The notes: generated by a model not told the origin, from the letters alone. DNA of 64,000 nucleotides from Leuconostoc gasicomitatum LMG 18811 (GCF_000196855.1 NC_014319.1:1116001-1180000), one strand, 5' to 3'. Shown: positions 8,406 to 17,766, counted from the stretch's first letter. A program made the numbers and translations.

Positions 8406-11400
8406 TTATTGGCTTCTTCTGAACACAACATTTTTATAGCCTAATAAAGTTGATAATTCAACAATGATACCGGTTTCATCACTCATCCAAAATTTTGAAT
8501 CTAGCGTTTGCTTTTGTTCCGTATTTTGCCAATATATCACAACCGGGTTATCACCATGATGTTTTTTTAGTATTTCAATCACGTCATGACGATTTTCAAC
8601 CGTATCATGGTCATTATCAAATTGTAAAAACCAAGTACCAGATACATTTTCCAATGGTTCTAAATCAGGCGCATGATGTATTTGATTTGCAATAATTGAT
8701 AGTTTGCCATTATAACTATCTATTTTTCCAGTAATTTCGATAATTGTCCCTGTTTTCAATAGATCACTTGTTTTAGTCAACACCTGACTAAACACTGTTA
8801 TACCAATTGTTCCGGTTATATCAGAAACAGTCATAAACGCCATTTCTTCACCTTTTTTTGTACGCGTTTTACGAATACTATCAATAATCACTATGGTTTT
8901 TATTTTTTGATCTTTTTTTATCATATCGGCAATTTGTTCGAATTTTTTACTGATAATTAATGCTGAGTAAGTATCCAAAGGATGTCCTGATAAATTAACC
9001 CCTATTGCTTCTTTTTCATGTGCTAACTTATCAGTCAGCGTAAAATCATCACTTTTCTTTATTTTTGTTTCACTTAAAATAAAGTCACCAAAACCAGCTG
9101 CCTCAATTAAATCGGCTAAAGCAGTTATTAATTCTGATCGATTATAACCAAATGCATCTAACGCCCCAGCATAAACAAGTTGTATCAAAGTATCTTGCTT
9201 ACGCAATTTATCGGGTAAACGACGAATAAACGATTGAATCGATTTGAAATGTCCATTCTCTTGTCTTTCTGCTAATACAGCAGACACAAAATCAGTTCGC
9301 ACCCCTCGAATATTAGTTAAACCCATCTGCAATTTTTGATCATCTGCTGTCCAAAAACGTTGTGATTGGTTGATATTCGGTGGACTAACTTCTATATTAC
9401 GTAACTTTGCTTCCATAATATAACTTCTTATTTTTTCAGGTGACCCAAGATTAGCATTCAATAATGCTGTAAAAAAAGCAACTGGATAATGTGCTTTCAT
9501 ATAGGCTAATTCAAAAGACAATTTGCTGTATGCAACAGCATGTGACCTGTTAAAGCCGTAATTTGCAAACTCATCTATATAAGCAAAAATCTGCTCAGCT
9601 TGTTCACCATCATGGCCCAAATCAATTGCCCCTTGCACAAATTTCTCGTGCATCGCTGTCATTTTTTCTATTTTTTTCTTTGACATAGCACTTCGCAAAA
9701 GGTCAGCTTCACCTAAGGTGAAGCCTGCAAAAGTTTCTGCAACTAGCATGACTTGCTCTTGGTAGACAATAATGCCAAAAGTTGGCGCCAAAATTGTTTT
9801 AAGACTTGAATCAAGTATCGTGACTTTTTCGTGACCGTGGCGTCGCTGAATAAACGATTGAATATTACGACTTGGCCCTGGTCGATACAACGCATTAACC
9901 GCCACAATATGTTCAAAAGTTGTTGGTTTTAATTGGCGCAACACGTTTTTAATACCTGAAGATTCAAACTGAAAGACACCGTTCGTATCGCCTTTAGCAT
10001 ATAAAGCCAAAGTTTTTGAATCATCAAGTGGTATTTTACTAATATCAAAATGATCTGGTAACTGTTTTTTTGCATCATATAACGTTTGCGCTAAAATAGA
10101 TAAATTAGATAAACCAAGAATATCTATTTTAAGTAAGCCAAGTGCTTCAACTGGATTTTTTTCAAATTGTGTCAATAGCCGATCATCTGATCCTGATTGT
10201 ACAGGTAAGGTGTTAATCAATGGTTCTGAGCTTAATACTACACCTGCAGCATGAGTTGAGTAATTACGTGGTAGTCCTTCAATATGTTGTGCTACTTTAA
10301 GTAACAACTCCCCATTATCAACATCAGATAAAACAGTCCGCAAAACATTAGACGCGTTTAAAGTATCTTGAATTAATACCTTACGCCCCTGTTTACCCTG
10401 GGGTACAGCATTACTAATTCGACTCATCATTTGCTGGGATACACCAAACACCCGGGCAGTATCTCTTAAAGCCTGCTTGGCTGCTAAAGTCCCAAATGTC
10501 AATATTTGCGCAAAATTACGTTGTCCATATTTATCATGTAGATAATTTAATATTAAATCACGTTTGTTATCTGGCCAATCAATATCAATATCTGGCATTT
10601 GGATACGCTGCGGGTTCAAAAAACGCTCAAATAATAAGCCAAACTGTATCGGATCGACATCAGTAATTCTCAAAGCATAGGCAACTAAGGAGCCTGCCGC
10701 AGACCCACGTCCAGCACCCATTTGAATATTTTTTTGATGAGCAAAATTAACAATGTCCCAAACAATTAAAAAATAATCATTAAATGCTAAATTATCAATT
10801 ATTTGCAATTCATGTTGCAAGCGTTTCTCATACTGATCTAACGCCACTTGTCGTCCGTTTATTCGTTCTAATAAACCTTTTTCTGCAATAGAACGCAAAT
10901 AGTTTTCTGACGTCTGATTCTCATTTGGTAAACGAAATTTTGGTAATGTTGCTGTTTGCTTAAATACGATTTCAACCTGGCTCTTTGATACTAGTAATTC
11001 ATTGTTCAAGTAAGCTGTTTTTAATGCATCATTAGCCAAATAAGCTATCTGAACTTCATCAAAATCTTGCAATACATGAGTCCCAATCTGCTGTGCGAGC
11101 AGTTTAATGTCATCTAGCTTGGTATTTGTCTCAATTGCCTTTAAAACTTGTGTTGTGAATGCATCATCGGGATTGAGATAGTCAACCGTATCCAACGCAA
11201 TCAGTTTTGCTTGATTTTTTGCACTAAATGTCACTAATCGTTCTTGAATTTGTGGCGCGAGTTGTGGATTAATACCTAAATATAATTTTTTTGGATCAAT
11301 TTTTGTGATGAGTTGTTGCCAATAATCAACTGATTGTGTATATTCAGAAGCGATAAATTGCGAAATTTCACTATCATTAGGAAAAATGATGTTGATACCT

Positions 11401-11753
11401 GCCAAATGCCCAGTAATAACATCTAGTGTCATTTCACTGATTTTGGTAGTCATTTTTGCTGAAGAAATCCACATCAAATTCTGATAGCCTGTTTGATTTT
11501 CGGCGATGAGTACTATCGGAAAAACAGTAGCGGTATTGACCAAGCCATTAACTTGTAAAGTCACACCAAATAGCGGCTTGATATTATTTTCTTTTGCAAC
11601 TTGATAAAATTTAACAGCGCCATACATCACATTTATATCGGTTAAAGCAATAGCCTGATAATGACGTTTTTTGGCAGTTTCAATAATTTGTTCAATTGTA
11701 TTAGGATTTTTCAATAAGCTATAAGCACTCAAAATCTGTAAAGGTGCGTACAT
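8406..11753 (-). CDS. dnaE: DNA polymerase III subunit alpha, DnaE type
   Basis: Replicative or lagging-strand primer-extending polymerase of the C family. In Firmicutes DnaE works beside PolC. The 1115 residues show an N-terminal PHP domain (starting APLQILSAYSLL, with TDINVMYGAVKFY), the catalytic aspartates in MPDIDIDWPD, the AGRGSAAGSLVAY segment, the RPGPSRNIQ and FNRSHAVAYS motifs, and a C-terminal OB fold. There is no DEDD exonuclease insert, which rules out PolC. GTGGAGG precedes the ATG. The first PHP metal motif is degenerate, as in other Gram-positive DnaE proteins. No terminator is obvious before pyk. Confidence 0.95.
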   Translation of the reverse strand: MYAPLQILSAYSLLKNPNTIEQIIETAKKRHYQAIALTDINVMYGAVKFYQVAKENNIKPLFGVTLQVNGLVNTATVFPIVLIAENQTGYQNLMWISSAKMTTKISEMTLDVITGHLAGINIIFPNDSEISQFIASEYTQSVDYWQQLITKIDPKKLYLGINPQLAPQIQERLVTFSAKNQAKLIALDTVDYLNPDDAFTTQVLKAIETNTKLDDIKLLAQQIGTHVLQDFDEVQIAYLANDALKTAYLNNELLVSKSQVEIVFKQTATLPKFRLPNENQTSENYLRSIAEKGLLERINGRQVALDQYEKRLQHELQIIDNLAFNDYFLIVWDIVNFAHQKNIQMGAGRGSAAGSLVAYALRITDVDPIQFGLLFERFLNPQRIQMPDIDIDWPDNKRDLILNYLHDKYGQRNFAQILTFGTLAAKQALRDTARVFGVSQQMMSRISNAVPQGKQGRKVLIQDTLNASNVLRTVLSDVDNGELLLKVAQHIEGLPRNYSTHAAGVVLSSEPLINTLPVQSGSDDRLLTQFEKNPVEALGLLKIDILGLSNLSILAQTLYDAKKQLPDHFDISKIPLDDSKTLALYAKGDTNGVFQFESSGIKNVLRQLKPTTFEHIVAVNALYRPGPSRNIQSFIQRRHGHEKVTILDSSLKTILAPTFGIIVYQEQVMLVAETFAGFTLGEADLLRSAMSKKKIEKMTAMHEKFVQGAIDLGHDGEQAEQIFAYIDEFANYGFNRSHAVAYSKLSFELAYMKAHYPVAFFTALLNANLGSPEKIRSYIMEAKLRNIEVSPPNINQSQRFWTADDQKLQMGLTNIRGVRTDFVSAVLAERQENGHFKSIQSFIRRLPDKLRKQDTLIQLVYAGALDAFGYNRSELITALADLIEAAGFGDFILSETKIKKSDDFTLTDKLAHEKEAIGVNLSGHPLDTYSALIISKKFEQIADMIKKDQKIKTIVIIDSIRKTRTKKGEEMAFMTVSDITGTIGITVFSQVLTKTSDLLKTGTIIEITGKIDSYNGKLSIIANQIHHAPDLEPLENVSGTWFLQFDNDHDTVENRHDVIEILKKHHGDNPVVIYWQNTEQKQTLDSKFWMSDETGIIVELSTLLGYKNVVFRRSQ

Positions 11754-11829
11754 TAGGCCTCCACTACGCTTACTATGGTCATACGAAAATTTGTTCCCTT
11801 TAATTATACACGAAACACGTCTAAAAAGG

Positions 11830-11857
11830 TTGCGCTTTTTTTTAAAGAGCGTATGAT
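11830..11857 (+). promoter_or_regulatory. Promoter of the small DUF2929 gene
   Basis: TTGCGC (11830-11835), a 16-bp spacer and TATGAT (11852-11857), followed within about 11 bases by the ribosome site of the small gene. It is divergent from dnaE. Confidence 0.55.
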
Positions 11858-11880
11858 AGTTTTGTAAAGAGGTGGAAATT

Positions 11881-12078
11881 ATGAAGTTTATTACTGTTGC
11901 TATTTGGTCAGCAATTTTTGGTGAAATTTTAGGCTATATTGTTTCTCAACTATCTGAGGGAACCTATTCATTCACAACAGTTGCAATTATTGCCATTATT
12001 GTTGGTGAAATTGCAATCATCGCAATCCCTGCAATTTCAGGATCAGCTGCATCAAAGAAAATTACCGCCGAAGAATAA
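11881..12078 (+). CDS. Small membrane protein, DUF2929/YjzD-like
   Basis: A 65-residue protein with two hydrophobic helices (FITVAIWSAIFGEILGYIV and FTTVAIIAIIVGEIAIIAI) and a short charged tail. It resembles the DUF2929 family, a small uncharacterised membrane protein often encoded next to dnaE in lactobacilli, and this neighbourhood fits. The start is the ATG at 11881: the GTG nine bases upstream lies inside the AGAGGTGG ribosome site. Its own promoter precedes it and a perfect hairpin follows. No function is known. Confidence 0.75.
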   Translation: MKFITVAIWSAIFGEILGYIVSQLSEGTYSFTTVAIIAIIVGEIAIIAIPAISGSAASKKITAEE

Positions 12079-12114
12079 AAAGAGACGTGAATAAATTCAC
12101 GTCTCTTTTTATTC
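12073..12114. terminator. Bidirectional terminator between the DUF2929 gene and aroD
   Basis: A perfect 20-bp stem with a 2-base loop (AA), with A-tract and T-tract in the arms. It includes the stop codons of both convergent genes and closes the aromatic operon on the minus strand. Confidence 0.88.
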
Positions 12115-13020
12115 TTGCCATTCTTGAACAAGATCGTTAACTGTTAACTGGCCTGGCGCACTGACTCGTGTGCCATCCAGTACAGCAAATGTCATTTCTG
12201 AACCGTAATGATAACCTTCTATTCGTGAACGTTTACCAAGTTCACCCATACTTATAGTAATCAATGGCTGACTAACGCTGGTCACAGCACTTTTGGTGGC
12301 ATCTAGTAACAATTGTGTGTCTTTTTCAGACTGTGACATCACTGCCAATTTAATAATATCTGCTGGTTGTTTTGACATCTCCAATATAATTGCTGTACTA
12401 TTTTTTGGCGTCATATTAAAATCATGGTATGACAATATAACAGGGACACCTACTTCATGTGCCGCATCAATAATTTTTTGGCGTAAAAGTTCTTCTAATG
12501 CATATTCCACATCAACAGCTACAAATGGGTAACCGGCATAAAGTGCATTAACCAAAAATGTCGTGTACTCAACAGGTGACATTTCTCCTTGTCCACCCTG
12601 AGAAGTCGTCCGATACGTTAAAATAACTGGAAAACCACCAATACTATTAAATACTGTTCCAATTAATTCTTTGATAATTTGCTGATTCATTACAGGCCAA
12701 TTGGCAGTAAACTCTTGCTTCGCGTTGTCTATTTCAGCTAACATCTTTGCTTCAGTCATCACTGACACATTTTTTTGTGCGAGTTCATCTTGTGCCCCTA
12801 GTTTAACTTGTTGCCACATCACAGCTTGGCTAAAGTTATCTGCTATATAATCTGCTCGCCATTCAACAACGTCTGGATTTTGTTGCTGCAACTTTTGTGC
12901 AAATGGTCCAAACTTATCGGAAGGTCCTAAGGTTAGAGGGACCGTGATAATCGGCTTACCATTGGTGCTTGGCAGATGTAATAGTTCTCTTAATGTCATA
13001 ATATTTTGTAGACGACCCAT
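12109..13020 (-). CDS. aroD: Type I 3-dehydroquinate dehydratase
   Basis: Third step of the shikimate pathway: dehydroquinate to dehydroshikimate through a Schiff base. Seen are EWRADY, the SYHDFNMTP segment with the catalytic His, the Schiff-base Lys in DIIKLAVM, and SMGELGKRSR near the end. At 303 residues it is about 50 longer than the usual 250; the extra lies between EWRADY and PVILTYRT. Either the ATG at 13020 or the one at 12999 may start it; the latter overlaps the upstream stop as ATGA and is favoured by coupling, but neither has a good ribosome site. Last gene of the operon. Confidence 0.9.
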   Translation of the reverse strand: MGRLQNIMTLRELLHLPSTNGKPIITVPLTLGPSDKFGPFAQKLQQQNPDVVEWRADYIADNFSQAVMWQQVKLGAQDELAQKNVSVMTEAKMLAEIDNAKQEFTANWPVMNQQIIKELIGTVFNSIGGFPVILTYRTTSQGGQGEMSPVEYTTFLVNALYAGYPFVAVDVEYALEELLRQKIIDAAHEVGVPVILSYHDFNMTPKNSTAIILEMSKQPADIIKLAVMSQSEKDTQLLLDATKSAVTSVSQPLITISMGELGKRSRIEGYHYGSEMTFAVLDGTRVSAPGQLTVNDLVQEWQE

Positions 13021-13550
13021 ATCATTTGAGGCTTTAATACCTGCCTAATTTGATACTTTTCATCACTGCTTTCTGCAATTTTTTTGAAGTGTTCTTCTGA
13101 AATAATTGTAAACCGATTTTGGTTTTTTATAAAGTCCTGTAAGGCTACAACCTTACTTGGTGCAAATACAATTGATGGCCCAGCAGCATTATTCAACGCT
13201 ATTTTTGTTAAATAACGCTTCATTAAACCTTCAGTAGCGGCATGAATTAACGCGATATTTCGTTGATACTGTGTATTTTCAATAAGACTCATTGCCATTA
13301 AAGGTAATGAAAATGTTGATTCAATCTCAAGATTCATCCAATTCAAATAGTTGAACTCTGCCCAGTCTATGCCATCCAATTTATTCGACTTGAATGCCAC
13401 TGGCATCAATATTTTATCGCCACGATAATTGTGAAAATTCATGATTATTTCTTCAAAACTCGTATGCAAAATCAAGGTTTCATGTGTTAAATAATGTTGT
13501 GCTGCACGATCTGAATCAGTCCCAGTAGGACCCAGTGTATGTATATTCAT
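12996..13550 (-). CDS. BacA/prephenate dehydratase-like protein
   Basis: A 184-residue protein beginning MNIHTLGPTGTDSDRAA, which matches the LGPxGTxSxxAA start of prephenate dehydratases and of BacA, the prephenate decarboxylase of bacilysin synthesis. The size and overall pattern recall BacA (about 200 residues) more than PheA: the second catalytic-domain motif with TRF and the C-terminal ACT domain of PheA are not seen. A prephenate-using enzyme is likely from the fold and from the operon, where chorismate mutase and prephenate dehydrogenase are next door. Whether it makes phenylpyruvate or a dihydro product cannot be told. AGGTGA precedes the ATG; it overlaps aroD. Confidence 0.65.
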   Translation of the reverse strand: MNIHTLGPTGTDSDRAAQHYLTHETLILHTSFEEIIMNFHNYRGDKILMPVAFKSNKLDGIDWAEFNYLNWMNLEIESTFSLPLMAMSLIENTQYQRNIALIHAATEGLMKRYLTKIALNNAAGPSIVFAPSKVVALQDFIKNQNRFTIISEEHFKKIAESSDEKYQIRQVLKPQMIWVVYKIL

Positions 13551-13553
13551 AAC

Positions 13554-14354
13554 TCACCTATTCAATTGCTTTACTTCTTTATCAATCGCTGCCTGCATTA
13601 AAATGGTCATAATATTATCAATCATATCATCAGTGATGTCTTTATTTGCAGAAAAATCACTTTTAAGAGCTATTCGTTGCTGAATCATACGATTATTTTG
13701 TATTGTTGCTATACCAAATTTTTCTTTGTAGCGCGCAATATCTTCAACTATTTGAAAGCGTTCAGCAATTGTTTGGAAAATTTGACGATCAAAAGCATCA
13801 ATCTGTGATCGTAACTGTAATAATGCCAATTCATCTTGATTAGCACTAAATAATGCAATAATTTCAGCAGCAATACGTGAAGGTTTTTTACCAACCGTTT
13901 CTACGGTGAAATTAGCTATTTGTTGATATTTCGGATCACGTTTTTGCCACAAGGCAAAAAATTCTGCTGTAGATTTTTCTTGCAACAATGGTCGTTGTCC
14001 TTCCAATATTAACCGACCAATTGTACTTTCCAAGTTACCATGTAAGTAGATAACAGTTGCTGGCGAATGTTGTAACACCTCTAAATTTTCTTGTCGTTCT
14101 ACGACGCCACCACCTGTTGCAACAATGCCATTAAATGTTTGCACATCATTTAAAACCTCAGTCTCCAATTGACGAAACCCAACTTCACCGCGCGTTTCAA
14201 AAATCTCACTGATAGTTTGTCCAGCAACACGCTCAATTTCAGAATCAATATCAAGAAATTTAGAATGATGCTGACGGGCTATTTCTTTGCCTACAGTCGT
14301 TTTTCCTGCACCCATAAAACCAATAAGCATCAATGTATCTGGCTCTTTAATCAT
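13554..14354 (-). CDS. aroK: Shikimate kinase fused to AroQ-type chorismate mutase
   Basis: Two enzymes in one chain of 266 residues. Residues 1 to about 170 are shikimate kinase: Walker A GFMGAGKT (12-19), shikimate-binding Asp37 in DIDSEIE, Arg61 in GFRQLE, the GGG loop (81-83) and the lid arginine in RPLL (121). Residues about 175-260 form a chorismate mutase of the AroQ class: LRSQIDAFDRQI with Arg182, Arg199 in AERFQIVEDIARYK, Lys210, and Arg222 in NNRMIQQR, the residues expected around chorismate. The mutase makes prephenate for the neighbouring TyrA and BacA-like proteins. The linker is only a few residues. A normal shikimate kinase alone is about 170 residues. Confidence 0.9.
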   Translation of the reverse strand: MIKEPDTLMLIGFMGAGKTTVGKEIARQHHSKFLDIDSEIERVAGQTISEIFETRGEVGFRQLETEVLNDVQTFNGIVATGGGVVERQENLEVLQHSPATVIYLHGNLESTIGRLILEGQRPLLQEKSTAEFFALWQKRDPKYQQIANFTVETVGKKPSRIAAEIIALFSANQDELALLQLRSQIDAFDRQIFQTIAERFQIVEDIARYKEKFGIATIQNNRMIQQRIALKSDFSANKDITDDMIDNIMTILMQAAIDKEVKQLNR

Positions 14355-14370
14355 TATTTTCTCACTTTAA

Positions 14371-15213
14371 TTATAAATTTTCTCTTGATTGTCGTGCATC
14401 AGAAATAAGTGTTATCAGTGTGTCTTCATCATTATTTTCGATTGCCTGTGAAAATAAGTCTAATTGTTTTATCAGTTGCTTCTGGCTTTCTAACACAGCT
14501 TTTTTGTTACTCAGTAAAACATCTGCCCAAAGTTTAGAATCACTCGCTGCAATACGTGTTGTATCTTTAAACCCGCCAGCGGCATATTGACCAAACAGTG
14601 TTGCTGGCCCTAGCTGTGCTGTTGCTGTATTCATTAATGCAAAAGCAACAATATGTGGTACATCACTAATTATTGCCATTAACGCATCGTGTTTGGCAAT
14701 ATCAATGGTGATAAATTTAGCATTCAATGGTTTAAACACCACTTGTAGCCTACGACTGTCACTAATAGAACTAGGTACTAAAAAGTACGTGACGTGTCTA
14801 TATAGGTGTTTATTAGCATAGATCACGCCACTTTGATGCGTGCCAGCCATTGCGTGTCCACCAATGAATTTGATATTAATTGGTGTTAATACTTCTTCTG
14901 CCATCGCCATGATATCTCGTTTTGTTGACCCTGTATCAGTTATAATAACATTTTCTTTCAGCACCATTTTTGCTAATTGATGCATATTTTTTTCAATACT
15001 AGTTATCGGTGTGGCTAAAACAATGATATCAGCCTGTGATGCAACATCACACAATTGAGAACTAATTGCCGAAACAAGATTATTTTCTATTGCATAACGC
15101 AAAGACTGTTCATTAATATCCACCCCGACAACATAATTATCAGATTGTGTATTTAGAATTCCAGCCAATGATGCACCCATTTCGCCAAGTCCTACAACAA
15201 CAATATTCATCAT
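14371..15213 (-). CDS. tyrA: Prephenate dehydrogenase
   Basis: Oxidises prephenate with NAD(P) to hydroxyphenylpyruvate for tyrosine. The Rossmann motif VVGLGEMGASLAG is at residues 5-17. The conserved TDTGSTKRDI and GGHAMAGTHQSG segments hold the catalytic His and prephenate-binding residues. The C-terminal helical dimer domain ends at residue 280. There is no ACT domain, so feedback control by tyrosine at the protein level is not evident. Its double ATG overlaps the aroA stop, indicating coupling. Confidence 0.94.
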   Translation of the reverse strand: MMNIVVVGLGEMGASLAGILNTQSDNYVVGVDINEQSLRYAIENNLVSAISSQLCDVASQADIIVLATPITSIEKNMHQLAKMVLKENVIITDTGSTKRDIMAMAEEVLTPINIKFIGGHAMAGTHQSGVIYANKHLYRHVTYFLVPSSISDSRRLQVVFKPLNAKFITIDIAKHDALMAIISDVPHIVAFALMNTATAQLGPATLFGQYAAGGFKDTTRIAASDSKLWADVLLSNKKAVLESQKQLIKQLDLFSQAIENNDEDTLITLISDARQSRENL

Positions 15214-16514
15214 AATTTTTCTCTCATTATTGCTGTCAAATCAGCCAGAAATCCAGGATATGAAACGCTCATTGCGTCTTCGCCTGTTAAAATAACATTT
15301 CCCTCAGTAATTAATGCCGCAACGGCATTCATCATTCCTATGCGATGATCACCATGTGAATCAAGTAATACAGAATCCTGCATGACATGTAATGGTGTAC
15401 CACCATGAATAATCATGCCGTCTTGTTTTTCTTCAATATCGGCACCAAGTTTTGTGAGTTCACTGATCACCGTTGCAATACGATCAGTTTCTTTTACCCG
15501 CAATTCTGCAGCACCACTAATTACAGTATCTCCAAGTGCTTGCGTTGCAGCTAATGCCAAAATTGGCAACTCATCAACAGCACTTGGAATATCATCCGCC
15601 ATAATATTAATGCCATGTAAAGACTGCGATTTAATGACAATGTCTGCAAGCGCTTCACCGTCTGAAAAAATTGGTTCTTGCTTAATATTGGCACCCATTC
15701 GTTCAAGTAATTTAATGACACCAACACGCGTTGGATTAACACCAACTTTTTTTAAGGTTATCTCAGAATTTGGCGTAATTAAGCCCGCCACCATAAAGAA
15801 TGCCGCACTTGAAATATCTGAGGGAACTAGCACATGTTGTCCACGTAATTGCGGCTGTTGTTGTATAGTGATTACCCCATTATTTGTTGTAATGATCCCT
15901 CCAAATTGGCGTAACATACGTTCCGTATGATCTCTTGAAGTCACTTTTTCAATAATAATGGTTTCACCTTCTGCCTGTATGCCAGCCAATAAAATAGCAC
16001 TTTTAACCTGTGCCGATGCAACAGGCATTTCGTAAGTCATACCCTGCAACCTATTATTTGCCCGAATCGTTCCCGGTAAAAAATTATCAGCTGTTAAATC
16101 AAACTGAGCATTCATTAATGATAATGGCTCTGCGACACGGCGCAATGGCCTGCTGCTTAATGATTCATCACCAAAAAAAGAAAGATCGAAAGGCTGTTTA
16201 CTTAATAAGCCCATTAAAAGGCGCGTTGACGTCCCAGAATTTCCCATATTAAGTGCATGCTTTGGTTTTGTAAAACTATCCAATCCTTTCCCTATCACTT
16301 TGATTTGTGAGCCTACTTGATTTATGGCAACACCTAGTTCACGAAATACGGTCATTGTGCGCATCACATCGTCTGACATTAAAAAATTGTCAATGCGCGT
16401 TTCACCAGTCGCAATGGCCCCAAACATTAACGCTCGGTGTGAAATTGATTTGTCTCCTGGCACAGTAATTTCACCATGCAGACCTGATTTTGGTGCTTTG
16501 CTAAGTTTAATCAT
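15210..16514 (-). CDS. aroA: 3-phosphoshikimate 1-carboxyvinyltransferase (EPSP synthase)
   Basis: Condenses shikimate-3-phosphate with PEP. The N-terminus has VPGDKSISHRALMFGA, followed by NMGNSGTSTRLLMG, LPGTIRANNRLQ and the VKETDRIATV segment. The Gly in GNSGTSTR followed by Ser-Thr fits a class II-like or Gram-positive enzyme, but glyphosate sensitivity cannot be read off. The 434-residue length is typical. GGTGGAG is a good ribosome site. About 45 bp after aroC a small GTAGC/GCTAC hairpin without T-tract sits in the gap, possibly an mRNA processing or stability element. Confidence 0.95.
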   Translation of the reverse strand: MIKLSKAPKSGLHGEITVPGDKSISHRALMFGAIATGETRIDNFLMSDDVMRTMTVFRELGVAINQVGSQIKVIGKGLDSFTKPKHALNMGNSGTSTRLLMGLLSKQPFDLSFFGDESLSSRPLRRVAEPLSLMNAQFDLTADNFLPGTIRANNRLQGMTYEMPVASAQVKSAILLAGIQAEGETIIIEKVTSRDHTERMLRQFGGIITTNNGVITIQQQPQLRGQHVLVPSDISSAAFFMVAGLITPNSEITLKKVGVNPTRVGVIKLLERMGANIKQEPIFSDGEALADIVIKSQSLHGINIMADDIPSAVDELPILALAATQALGDTVISGAAELRVKETDRIATVISELTKLGADIEEKQDGMIIHGGTPLHVMQDSVLLDSHGDHRIGMMNAVAALITEGNVILTGEDAMSVSYPGFLADLTAIMREKL

Positions 16515-16559
16515 AAGTACTCCACCTTTTTAAGTATGTACGTAGCCGAGGCTACTTAG

Positions 16560-17738
16560 TTAAAATGTACGAATTTCTTCACGGTATGCTGCTACCTGTT
16601 CTTTCATACGCTCAATATTATCCGCATCAAATTTATCCAAAACAGCTATTGCAAGTTCAATAGCTACCATAGACTCAGCAATAACCGCTGCTGCTGTAAC
16701 TGCCGTTGTATCTGAACGTTCAATAGAGGCTTTATGTTCTTGATGTGTGTCAATATCAACCGACTTCATTGGCCGATATAAAGTTGGAATTGGTTTCACG
16801 ACGCCACGAACAGTAATCGCCTCACCAGTTGTCATACCACCTTCAAAGCCGCCCAAATTATCAGTACCACGGTAAAAGCCTTTTTCTGAATCCCAAAAAA
16901 TTTCGTCCATAATTTGATCGCCATATTTTTCAGAGTTATCAAACCCACCGCCAAATTGTACCCCTTTGAAAGCATTGATACCAACAATGGCACGCGCAAT
17001 CTTGCCGTCTAATTTCTCATCAGCTGATACATATGATCCAATACCAACAGGCATACCTGTTGCAATAACTTGTACCTGACCACCGACTGTATTTGCATCA
17101 CGCTTAGTCTTGTCAATCACCTGACGAATAGCTTCATCAGCTTCAGCTGTTAAGGCTCGCGTTGCAAAGCTTTCAGTTACTGCACGTAATTCTTGCAAAT
17201 CTTTATACTGTGTTAAGACATTTAAATCTGATTTTGCAGGACCAACATTAACAACGAAGCCGTGAACATCAACATTAATTTCTCGTAATAATTTTTTTGC
17301 TACTGCACCTACAGCAACGCGCATAGTTGTTTCACGAGCTGATGATCGTTCCAACACATTACGCAAATCATCATGATGTCGATATTTCATACCGCCTACT
17401 AAATCAGCATGTCCGGGACGTGGTCGTAAAACTTTTCGTAAGGTGTTTTCTGGTGTCGCAGGATCATTTGGTGCCATAATTTTAGACCAGCTATTATGAT
17501 CATCATTGTGTACATTTAGTGTTATGGGTGACCCTAATGTGATTTGATGTCGCACGCCAGTTAGAAAAGTCACAGTATCTGTTTCAATTTGTTGACGTTC
17601 ACCACGACCATAACCATGTTGACGACGCGCTAATTCCTCATTAATATCTTCTTGAGTGATATGTAATCCTGCTGGTACACCCTCAATGATAGCAATTTCT
17701 TCTGGTCCATGGCTTTCACCTGCTGTCGTATAACGCAT
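16560..17738 (-). CDS. aroC: Chorismate synthase
   Basis: Last shared step: EPSP to chorismate with reduced flavin. The 392 residues start MRYTTAGESHGPE and hold the FMN/EPSP motifs GRGERQ, RPRPGHADLVG and SARETTMRVAVGA, with a full-length C-terminus. The start is fixed by the family N-terminus. No ribosome site lies close to it: the only strong one (GAGGAG) is about 40 bases upstream and belongs to a 6-codon open frame ending 7 bases before the aroC ATG. Translation may therefore depend on reinitiation. Confidence 0.95.
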   Translation of the reverse strand: MRYTTAGESHGPEEIAIIEGVPAGLHITQEDINEELARRQHGYGRGERQQIETDTVTFLTGVRHQITLGSPITLNVHNDDHNSWSKIMAPNDPATPENTLRKVLRPRPGHADLVGGMKYRHHDDLRNVLERSSARETTMRVAVGAVAKKLLREINVDVHGFVVNVGPAKSDLNVLTQYKDLQELRAVTESFATRALTAEADEAIRQVIDKTKRDANTVGGQVQVIATGMPVGIGSYVSADEKLDGKIARAIVGINAFKGVQFGGGFDNSEKYGDQIMDEIFWDSEKGFYRGTDNLGGFEGGMTTGEAITVRGVVKPIPTLYRPMKSVDIDTHQEHKASIERSDTTAVTAAAVIAESMVAIELAIAVLDKFDADNIERMKEQVAAYREEIRTF

Positions 17739-17745
17739 AATTAAT

Positions 17746-17766
17746 TTATTGTATGAGATGTAGCAT
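17746..17766 (-). other. Six-codon minigene (MLHLIQ) in front of aroC
   Basis: ATG-CTA-CAT-CTC-ATA-CAA-TAA, with GAGGAG five bases before the ATG, an ideal ribosome site. The stop is 7 bases upstream of the aroC ATG, which has no ribosome site itself. No in-frame ATG, GTG or TTG extends aroC upward before a stop, so the strong site cannot be serving a longer AroC. A coupling or pausing role is inferred. Confidence 0.5.
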
